Below are positions 1-5,417 of a stretch of 5,417 nucleotides of DNA, piece by piece; position 1 is the stretch's first letter, and each line of letters opens with the position of its first letter. The notes beneath the pieces were generated by a model. The model saw only the letters and a program-made list of their open reading frames with translations, was not told the DNA's origin and did no database searches. Source of the DNA: Robiginitomaculum sp. (lineage in GTDB: Bacteria; Pseudomonadota; Alphaproteobacteria; Caulobacterales; Maricaulaceae); the NCBI GenBank assembly GCA_016765255.1, contig JAESQI010000102.1, positions 1-5,417 on the forward strand, read 5' to 3'. Both the position numbers and the translations under genes were made by a program.

Positions 1-1568
1 CTATCCCCTAAGGATACAAAGCGGGTCAGCACATTTACCAGCGCGCCCGCGTCCATTTCAAGTTCAATCCGCTTTTTGACCGTTTCGTTGACAATGGTCG
101 GAATAATTTCGCGGGCGTCACTTAAATGTTGATAGCCTAGCCCAAAATTATAAACCACCGCATAGCCATTTGAGATCACCTCAAATTCCGTCCCGAGAAA
201 TTCAGCCACTGGAATAAAATCTTCTGCCCCACTGCCTTTTTTAATCACCACATGCTCAGGGGTCTGGTTGATCACTTCAAAAAATGACCCATCTCTTAAA
301 ATCCAATCCCCAATTTTTGTCGGAAACCACTTCTCGCCCTGCGTAACTGGGCGTGAATGCATACCAATGAGTTCGCGAATAGGATAGGTCAATTCACCGC
401 CTTTCAAATCTGGGTTTATCAGTTTTGAATACACGCCAAGACGTTCGACTTTATACGGTATACCGTTAATCACTGTTCGCTCACCTTCGCGCACAGCACC
501 AAGGTTAAGCAAGACTCGGGATTGTTCTAAAAATGTCGATAAAGAGCGGACAAATGTCCACCCGACCCCGAGGGCTAATAAAATACTCATGGCCAATAAT
601 AACCAGTCTTGGCGGATGTTAAAAATACTAATGGCAATCACGAACCCACCCAACACGCCGATGAAAGAGAGGGCCATGCCAAAGACGCGCATGGACGCAG
701 ACAATACACCAGCATGGTTTTTTCTATAGGTTTTCGAGGTCAGAACACGAATGAACTGCAACACAAGAATAAAGCCGCCCGCTAGGCCAAGCGCAATAAG
801 GATGCTTTCACCTCTGCCCCGAATAAAACCGCCAAAGTCTTTTGCAAATTCTGAAGCCGATCTTGAATTTACCCGCCCCGCAGAGAGCAATTGCTCATTG
901 AGTGCATTAGAGAGACCTTCGGCTTCTTTGAGGCGGCTTGTCCAAATTTCTTTATAGCTATCAAGCCTTTCTTGAACACTTTCTGGGTATTTTATTTCAT
1001 TGCCTTCAAAAATTTCAAGGTGCGCTAAAGTTTCACGCGCAATTTGAGTTCGCGCTTGCGCCTGTTCGGATAATTTGCGTAATTTTTCCATTCGGCGAGC
1101 GGGCTCTGTGGCGCGTTCTAGGGAAAAGATGATGGGCTCAAATATGCGGCCAATTTCTTTTTTAATATCAACGGGGCTTGCTGCGCCGCTCTCTTTACTA
1201 AATTGTTGAGATTGCAGGCCAAGAACAATAAGATCGATTTCCTCTTGAACCAATAACACTTCTTGGGTCAAAGAGTTGATCTCTGTTTCCAGAGCCGCCT
1301 TTTTTGCTTCTTCCTTTGCTTTATCCAGATCAGTGTTTAAATCTTTTAAATGTTTTTGACGCTCCCCAAGAGCCGTACTTAAGGATAATAATGATTTTAT
1401 CAGGGCTTGCCCCGCCTGTCTTTCGGCCTGCGCAAATTCTTGTTCTGGCGTGAGTTCTTGTTGGGCGGACGCAAAAGAACCAAGCAACAATACGCACGTC
1501 ATTGCCAGAAAGAGAAATTGCCGAACAACCTGTATAGCAGATATACGAAATGTAAAATAAACGCCCAT
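1..1568 (-). CDS. MscS-family mechanosensitive channel-like protein with N-terminal periplasmic coiled-coil region (3' end beyond window)
   Basis: Reading the minus strand from ATG at 1568 gives 522 uninterrupted codons to the left edge, with no stop in the window. Seen in the protein: a signal peptide with R8 and R16 before a hydrophobic stretch at 18-32 and an ASA cleavage site near residue 35. Then comes a charged, helix-prone region (about 40-250) with coiled-coil-like segments near 65-115 and 155-228. Hydrophobic helices follow at about 254-274, 293-316 and 322-343. After the last helix, residues 334-402 resemble the MscS pore-helix end and beta domain (GERTVINGIPYKVERLG, then YPIRELIG). 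A second similar segment is at 418-460 (IGDWILRDGSFFEV, then FIPVAEFLG). YNFGLGYQHLSDAREIIPTI at 473-491 resembles the start of the MscS alpha/beta domain. The family gates small solutes and ions under membrane tension; the large periplasmic part recalls MscK/MscM-type members. The putative pore helix is poor in Gly/Ala and has R341, so channel activity is an inference. The gene starts 41 nt after trxA and is probably co-transcribed with it. An in-frame GTG at 1577 has a better-placed AGGG and may be the true start. Confidence 0.75.
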   Translation of the reverse strand, partial: MGVYFTFRISAIQVVRQFLFLAMTCVLLLGSFASAQQELTPEQEFAQAERQAGQALIKSLLSLSTALGERQKHLKDLNTDLDKAKEEAKKAALETEINSLTQEVLLVQEEIDLIVLGLQSQQFSKESGAASPVDIKKEIGRIFEPIIFSLERATEPARRMEKLRKLSEQAQARTQIARETLAHLEIFEGNEIKYPESVQERLDSYKEIWTSRLKEAEGLSNALNEQLLSAGRVNSRSASEFAKDFGGFIRGRGESILIALGLAGGFILVLQFIRVLTSKTYRKNHAGVLSASMRVFGMALSFIGVLGGFVIAISIFNIRQDWLLLAMSILLALGVGWTFVRSLSTFLEQSRVLLNLGAVREGERTVINGIPYKVERLGVYSKLINPDLKGGELTYPIRELIGMHSRPVTQGEKWFPTKIGDWILRDGSFFEVINQTPEHVVIKKGSGAEDFIPVAEFLGTEFEVISNGYAVVYNFGLGYQHLSDAREIIPTIVNETVKKRIELEMDAGALVNVLTRFVSLGD

Positions 1569-1585
1569 GTCACCCACTAGGCGAG

Positions 1586-1589
1586 CCCT
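1586..1589 (-). promoter_or_regulatory. possible ribosome binding site of the MscS-like gene (bears on start choice)
   Basis: AGGG on the minus strand lies 8 bases before an in-frame GTG at 1577 but 17 bases before the ATG at 1568, which is too far for the latter. Immediately before the ATG only GGGTGAC is present, a weak and very close match. The site therefore favours GTG at 1577, adding three residues (M-G-D) to the signal peptide n-region. An in-frame TGA farther up, inside the gap, rules out a much longer N-terminus. Confidence 0.35.
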
Positions 1590-1609
1590 ACAAAACCGTC
1601 AAGGTTTAA

Positions 1610-1930
1610 TTAAATATGCTCAGCCAGCCATTCAAACAATTTGGATTTTGTCATCGCGCCGCTGCGGCTGGCAAGAACTTCGCCGTCTTTTACGATCATC
1701 AAAGTCGGGACGCCGCGAATATGGTATTTAAGGGCTATGTCGGAGCTGTCTTCTATATTGAGCTTTGCCACCACGACTTTACCCGCCATTTCTTCTGATA
1801 ATTCTTCCAAAGCAGGCGACATTTGTTTGCACGGCCCACACCATTCGGCCCAAAAATCGAGCAAGACAGGTTGACTCGCGCCTAAAACCTCGGTGTCAAA
1901 ATTATCATCATTTACGGTCAGAGTTGCCAT
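1610..1930 (-). CDS. trxA: thioredoxin 1
   Basis: This complete 106-residue protein has the usual length of a single-domain cytoplasmic thioredoxin. It reduces disulfides in client proteins (for example ribonucleotide reductase, methionine sulfoxide reductase, peroxiredoxins) and is itself reduced by thioredoxin reductase. Seen: the active site WCGPC with C31 and C34, preceded by LLDFWAEW containing the buried Asp25. K56 in AKLNIE matches the conserved charged partner. The cis-proline loop is RGVPT with P75. The C-terminal GAMTKSKLFEWL helix carries the conserved G91. No signal peptide is present, so it acts in the cytoplasm. The ATG at 1930 is supported by AAGGA six bases upstream and by the family N-terminus (MATLTVNDDNF). 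One small oddity is Ser90, where E. coli Trx1 has a valine on the substrate-binding surface. The gene lies 71 nt behind addA, an order known in alphaproteobacteria, and 41 nt before the MscS-like gene. Identification is secure. Confidence 0.97.
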   Translation of the reverse strand: MATLTVNDDNFDTEVLGASQPVLLDFWAEWCGPCKQMSPALEELSEEMAGKVVVAKLNIEDSSDIALKYHIRGVPTLMIVKDGEVLASRSGAMTKSKLFEWLAEHI

Positions 1931-1936
1931 GAAATA

Positions 1937-1941
1937 TCCTT
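1937..1941 (-). promoter_or_regulatory. Shine-Dalgarno sequence of trxA
   Basis: The minus strand reads AAGGATATTTCATG, placing AAGGA six bases before the trxA ATG at 1930. This strong, well-spaced ribosome binding site fixes the trxA start. It contrasts with the weak sequence in front of the ATG of the next gene. Confidence 0.8.
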
Positions 1942-1959
1942 ACATTGTGCGAAGCTCCA

Positions 1960-1988
1960 TAGATATGTATGCACTGGTGAGAAGTCAA
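1960..1988 (-). promoter_or_regulatory. candidate housekeeping-sigma promoter for trxA
   Basis: In the addA-trxA gap the minus strand has TTGACT (1988-1983), a 17-base spacer, and TATCTA (1965-1960). The -35 box is near consensus and the spacing is ideal. The -10 box keeps only the first three consensus bases, although alphaproteobacterial -10 elements are often degenerate. Transcription would start near 1952-1954, giving a leader of about 20-25 nt that still includes the AAGGA site. It would let trxA, and probably the MscS-like gene, be expressed independently of addA. This is inferred from sequence match alone. Confidence 0.45.
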
Positions 1989-2001
1989 GACAGGCAGGTG
2001 G

Positions 2002-5000
2002 TTAGGACGGATAAATTTCGTCCCAACTCACACGATCCAAAATGGTGTCTGATAATGGCATGAGAAATGGCCCGTCCGTCCATAACAAGGCGCACCGCAC
2101 CGTCATGCCGGGGAAAATTTCGCGTACCAAAACTCGGTAGGCGGCCATTTGACGAATATATTGCAAAGCCACGTCGCCTTCACGGCTTGGCGGTGGTCGG
2201 TTGGATTTATAATCCAGTATCCAGATTTGATCATCAACCAGACACAGTCTATCAATTTGACCGCTAAAGCGAATATTTTGCGGCAAGGCCTTGGCCCCGC
2301 CCGCTAGCGATATTTCTGCCGCCGATATGCCGTCTTTGGACTTGGCAAAAAACGGGGCGAAATCAGGGTGTTCAAGCACGGCGAAAACTTCGCTCTCTAT
2401 TTGCTCTGCTTCAGTTTGTGTTAACTCGGTTTGTGCCTGTAAATAAGTTTGACCTGCTGTCCGCCGATGACCGCGCTCTAGTTCTGGCAGGGTTTGCAAA
2501 AGCTTATGAATGTGTAGACCACGAGCATACCGACTTGGCAGAGCCTGCCCCATCCACAATGGTGAGCGAACGGCAGTGTTTTTTGCAGGACTTTTCTCAC
2601 CCACTCCCCTAAGATGTGAAGGCGATAGAGTGCGCACATTGGGCGCTTGACCTTTAGCTGGGGAGAGAGTGCGGGCCCAGTCTGGCAAGGGCGCAATTTT
2701 TGCGTCCGCTTGGTCATCATCTTGTCCGCTCAGGCTAAGGTCACTCTCATGTGCGACTTTCCCGTAACGCAAACCCGTTCCAAAACTGCATTCATATTCC
2801 TGTGCGCCCAGCGCGGTCATTGCTTGTTCTATTCTTTGGTGCCAACTCCCGTCTGCAACACGTTTATTGCTTTCAAACCCGCAAATCAGCAGCCGTGTTT
2901 CGGCCCTTGTGAGAGCCACATAAAGAAGACGCATGGCTTCTTGTTGGATCAAAGCCTGTTTGTGTTCTTGATAGGGCTTTAAGAATTCTGGACGATTGCC
3001 ACTTGGCGGCACGGCGATAAACCCAGCCTCTCCCTGTTCCCCAACCATAGCCAATACCGCCTCTTTACCGCCCTTATTTATTTGGGTCGTGTCTGGCAAT
3101 ATGACGACAGGGGACTCTAATCCCTTGGCGCCGTGAACCGTCATGACGCGGACTTCATTGTCATGGTCGTCCATTTCCCGTTTGATGATATTATCGCCCC
3201 GCTCAATATCCGTGACAAAGCGGGTGAGAGACGGACTGCCTCGTCTTTGGTGGGCTAAGCTTTGGGCCAAAAAAGCCTCAACCGCGTCTTGTGCTTCAAG
3301 TCCAAGGCGAGCATATATCCGCCCGAGTAAGCTCTCCCCGCCGTCTTTTGGCACAAGGGCTAAAGTGCGAGCGAAAAATTCATAAGGTGCATGTTGTTTA
3401 GCTAGAGACATTATTTGCCTTAAGGTGTCTCGGGTTTCACCTGCAGGCAAGCTTGACCATAGTGTTGTACCGTCTCGTCCATGGGCCAGTTCAAATAGCT
3501 CGTCTTCACTCCAGCCAAAAAGAGGGCTTTTTAACACTTCAGCTAATGATAAATCATCATGGGGCAAGAGGACGAATTTTGCCAGAGACAGTAAATCTTG
3601 CACGGCAATTGAATCAATTAAACTCAGCCGATCCGCGCCCGCAACGGGAAAATGGTGTTCTTTGAGGTTGCGGATAACGGCGTCAAAAAACCCAGTTCGT
3701 TTCGTTACCAAAATCAATATGTCACCAGCCCGCATGGGCCGCTTGGTCGGGGCTTGGTTTTTTCGGCGCACCACCACAGGTTCAGATGTATCCAGCCAGT
3801 GTTTAATCTGTACGGCAATTTGCCGCGCGAGTTTTTCGCGGGGGGATTGAGCCGACGGGCTATCTACGGGAATAGGTTTCCAAGCAATTTCGTCTTCACC
3901 TTTATCGGGCGTCGGCGTCGCAGGCCAAAACTCTACCAAACCCGTATCGGCACGGTAAGCTATGTGGCGATCAAGATCTGAGGCAGGCGCATATGTTGTT
4001 GCGTCAAACATCTCCTTGATCCCGTCTTGACCATAAAATATCTCGTCTACAAGGTTGAGAATTTCTTGGGAGGAGCGAAAAGACATGGACATTTTGACTT
4101 GCGGCGTATTTTCTTGCAATGATGACAAGCTTTGGATTTTTTCCAAAAACTGTTCAGGCCGCGCACCTTGAAAAGAATAAATAGATTGTTTTTCGTCTCC
4201 AACGGCAAATAGAGTGCGCGGTTTTTTTAGGTCAGCATCAGGCGCAGGTTGAAAAAACGGTTCTGATAACGCACCGACAATATCCCACTGAGCCCCCGAT
4301 GTATCTTGGGCTTCATCAACCAAAACATGGTCAACGCCGCCGTCGAGTTTATAACGCACCCATTCGCTGGCGTGAGTGTCAAGAAGAAGCCGTCGAGTGA
4401 GCTGAATTTGATCATCAAAATCTATCACCCGCATCGCCGCTTTAAGTTCTCTATATTTTGTAGTTGCCGCCATGGATAAAATATAGAGGGCGCGGGTGGT
4501 TTCCAATATAAAAGCCCGACCTATGTGTTCGCGGGACGCAATCATGCGCAGAGCTTCATCTTGATGTCCAGATTGACTATCGCCAAACAACTCTCTGGCA
4601 ATTGAGCCAGATTTCAACCCAACCATAGTTTTATTGGGCTCGCCCTTTTGCGTAAAAAACATTTTCTCGTAATGTGAATAAGCTGTCTCTGGTTGTTTGG
4701 CATTCAGCGCACTTTCTATGAAGCTCGCTTTTTTTTGATCATTTACACCGCTTGCATACATGCCAGTCATAGCCTGTTTAAGTGCGTCTTTCGGCGCGTA
4801 CTGCCATGCTTGCGCCCGAACCATATCCGGTGTCAAATCTTTTGGTACACCCAAAGACGTGGACAAATTCTCTATGCCGCCAGCCTTTTCCCAAGCATCT
4901 ATTTTATAAGTATTTCTGATCGCCCACCCATAAGCTGCGTCTAAGTCTTGGTCATTTTTTTGTTGCGCTAACACTGCAATTGCCTGTGCAATATCTGTAT

Positions 5001-5417
5001 CATGTGCAGCTCTGGTTTCAATAACTTCAATGACCAATTTTTGTAGGACTGCACTTTGGCGCTCATCTATTGGATCAAAGCTTGGGGCGATTCCAGCCTC
5101 TAGGGGAAATCTTTTGAGTATATTTTCGCAAAACCCGTGAATGGTTTGAACTTTTAGTCCGCCTGGGGTTTCAAGGGCGCGCGCAAACAAACGCCGCGCT
5201 CGACCCAATTCTTTATTGCTGTGGGGTCTGGATATATCTTGTAATTTCCCGAGCGCCTTGGTGAGGTCAGCCTCACTTAAAATCGACCATGCCCCTAATG
5301 TCTCAAACAGGCGCGACTGCATTTCAGCCGCCGCCGCTTTGGTATAGGTCAGGCACAATATTTTATCTGGCGGTGTGCCTTGTAATAATATCCGCGAAAC
5401 CCGATCAACCAAAACTC
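2002..5417 (-). CDS. addA: double-strand break repair helicase-nuclease AddA (5' end beyond window)
   Basis: AddA is the UvrD/Rep-type 3'-5' helicase and nuclease subunit of AddAB, which with AddB resects double-strand breaks and prepares 3' ends for RecA. The frame is open from the right edge to TAA at 2002. Residues below are numbered from the codon at 5412, an internal TTG and not the true start. Seen in order: motif Ia LCLTYTKAAAAEM (19-31), Ib VQTIHGFCENIL (88-99), II VLVDEAQD (363-370), III FAVGDEKQSIYSFQGA (402-417), IV MSFRSSQEIL (443-452), V VMTVHGAKGLESP (756-768) and VI RLLYVALTRAETRL (828-841). A polar linker (about 890-955) leads to a RecB-family nuclease: GLHIHKLLQ with H969, GQIDRL with D1054, LDYKS with D1067 and K1069, and YIRQMAAYR with Q1088. 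All catalytic residues are present. Helicase motif I (Walker A) should lie just upstream, since VLVDRV at the edge normally follows it closely. About 1,140 residues are visible, so only a few tens appear missing, in line with the family's usual length. addB is expected upstream, outside the window. Confidence 0.95.
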   Translation of the reverse strand, partial: VLVDRVSRILLQGTPPDKILCLTYTKAAAAEMQSRLFETLGAWSILSEADLTKALGKLQDISRPHSNKELGRARRLFARALETPGGLKVQTIHGFCENILKRFPLEAGIAPSFDPIDERQSAVLQKLVIEVIETRAAHDTDIAQAIAVLAQQKNDQDLDAAYGWAIRNTYKIDAWEKAGGIENLSTSLGVPKDLTPDMVRAQAWQYAPKDALKQAMTGMYASGVNDQKKASFIESALNAKQPETAYSHYEKMFFTQKGEPNKTMVGLKSGSIARELFGDSQSGHQDEALRMIASREHIGRAFILETTRALYILSMAATTKYRELKAAMRVIDFDDQIQLTRRLLLDTHASEWVRYKLDGGVDHVLVDEAQDTSGAQWDIVGALSEPFFQPAPDADLKKPRTLFAVGDEKQSIYSFQGARPEQFLEKIQSLSSLQENTPQVKMSMSFRSSQEILNLVDEIFYGQDGIKEMFDATTYAPASDLDRHIAYRADTGLVEFWPATPTPDKGEDEIAWKPIPVDSPSAQSPREKLARQIAVQIKHWLDTSEPVVVRRKNQAPTKRPMRAGDILILVTKRTGFFDAVIRNLKEHHFPVAGADRLSLIDSIAVQDLLSLAKFVLLPHDDLSLAEVLKSPLFGWSEDELFELAHGRDGTTLWSSLPAGETRDTLRQIMSLAKQHAPYEFFARTLALVPKDGGESLLGRIYARLGLEAQDAVEAFLAQSLAHQRRGSPSLTRFVTDIERGDNIIKREMDDHDNEVRVMTVHGAKGLESPVVILPDTTQINKGGKEAVLAMVGEQGEAGFIAVPPSGNRPEFLKPYQEHKQALIQQEAMRLLYVALTRAETRLLICGFESNKRVADGSWHQRIEQAMTALGAQEYECSFGTGLRYGKVAHESDLSLSGQDDDQADAKIAPLPDWARTLSPAKGQAPNVRTLSPSHLRGVGEKSPAKNTAVRSPLWMGQALPSRYARGLHIHKLLQTLPELERGHRRTAGQTYLQAQTELTQTEAEQIESEVFAVLEHPDFAPFFAKSKDGISAAEISLAGGAKALPQNIRFSGQIDRLCLVDDQIWILDYKSNRPPPSREGDVALQYIRQMAAYRVLVREIFPGMTVRCALLWTDGPFLMPLSDTILDRVSWDEIYPS
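2621..2673 (-). repeat. imperfect direct repeat in the addA inter-domain linker
   Basis: The minus strand carries CGCACTCTCTCCCC (2673-2660) and CGCACTCTATCGCC (2634-2621), which match at 12 of 14 bases and start 39 nt apart. They are in the same reading frame and both encode RTLSP, in the segment between the helicase C-terminal part and the nuclease domain. This polar, proline- and serine-rich stretch is probably flexible. The repeat may be a small in-frame duplication or simple convergence in a low-complexity linker. Confidence 0.4.

Noticed and set aside
751..1132. Two overlapping plus-strand frames of 68 and 64 codons
   Set aside because: They lie opposite the MscS-like gene, whose minus-strand frame is open for 522 codons and shows coherent protein features.
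1571..1602. TTGACG in the trxA-channel gap as a -35 box
   Set aside because: At 17 bases' spacing the -10 position reads TAGTGG, a poor match, and there is too little room for a leader before the start codon.
1593..1607. Small hairpin after trxA (AAACC, loop TTGAC, GGTTT on the minus strand) as a possible terminator
   Set aside because: The stem has only five base pairs, mostly A-T, and the T run is limited to the stem end (GGTTTTG). It is too weak to call an intrinsic terminator.
1939..1960. Tiny leader reading frame (ATG GAG CTT CGC ACA ATG TAA) ending at the trxA ribosome binding site, as a possible attenuator
   Set aside because: Its first ATG overlaps the proposed -10 box, so it would not be on the trxA transcript. 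It has no convincing ribosome binding site, and six codons can occur by chance.
2478..2720. 80-codon minus-strand frame with several cysteines
   Set aside because: It lies wholly inside addA in another frame, has no family resemblance, and addA is clearly the coding frame here.
3425..3850. 141-codon plus-strand frame opposite addA
   Set aside because: It is antisense to the conserved AddA frame with no recognisable domain or ribosome binding site. Long antisense frames of this sort are common shadows. The same applies to the other plus-strand frames across 2067-4944.
5410..5417. TTG at 5412 as the start of addA
   Set aside because: The frame stays open to the window edge, and the residues there (VLVDRV) normally follow the Walker A motif in AddA, so the real start lies outside the window. 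Absence of motif I is an edge effect, not loss of the helicase site.

Overview
The window is ordinary chromosomal DNA from a bacterium, most likely an alphaproteobacterium. The evidence is an AddA-type (not RecB-type) helicase-nuclease followed directly by a thioredoxin gene, an arrangement known from alphaproteobacterial chromosomes, together with the alphaproteobacterial style of the AddA motifs. Base composition looks moderate, high 40s % G+C by eye, which is low for the class. A marine lineage is possible, but I cannot place genus or family.

All three supported genes lie on the minus strand and are read from right to left. (1) 5417-2002 is addA, cut at its 5' end by the window edge, so the Walker A motif is not seen. 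Helicase motifs Ia to VI and an intact C-terminal RecB-family nuclease are visible. (2) 1930-1610 is trxA, a complete classical thioredoxin with WCGPC. It has a good Shine-Dalgarno sequence and a plausible promoter of its own in the 71-nt gap behind addA. (3) 1568-1 is a long reading frame whose 3' end lies beyond the left edge. It encodes a secreted or membrane protein with a signal peptide, a periplasmic helical/coiled-coil region, about three membrane helices and MscS-type cytoplasmic sequence. It has no in-window stop and is easily missed for that reason.

The genes are closely spaced (71 nt and 41 nt) and co-directional, and neither gap has a convincing terminator. Read-through from addA into trxA and on into the channel gene is therefore likely, with an extra start at the trxA promoter. 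Functionally they look like separate housekeeping jobs: recombinational repair of double-strand breaks, thiol redox, and envelope/osmotic function. I see no sign of a dedicated joint pathway.

There are no RNA genes, mobile elements, CRISPR arrays or gene-free stretches over 300 bases. The one item worth real attention is the MscS-like protein, which appears to carry two consecutive beta-domain-like modules where MscS has one. I did not find an obviously new multi-gene system.
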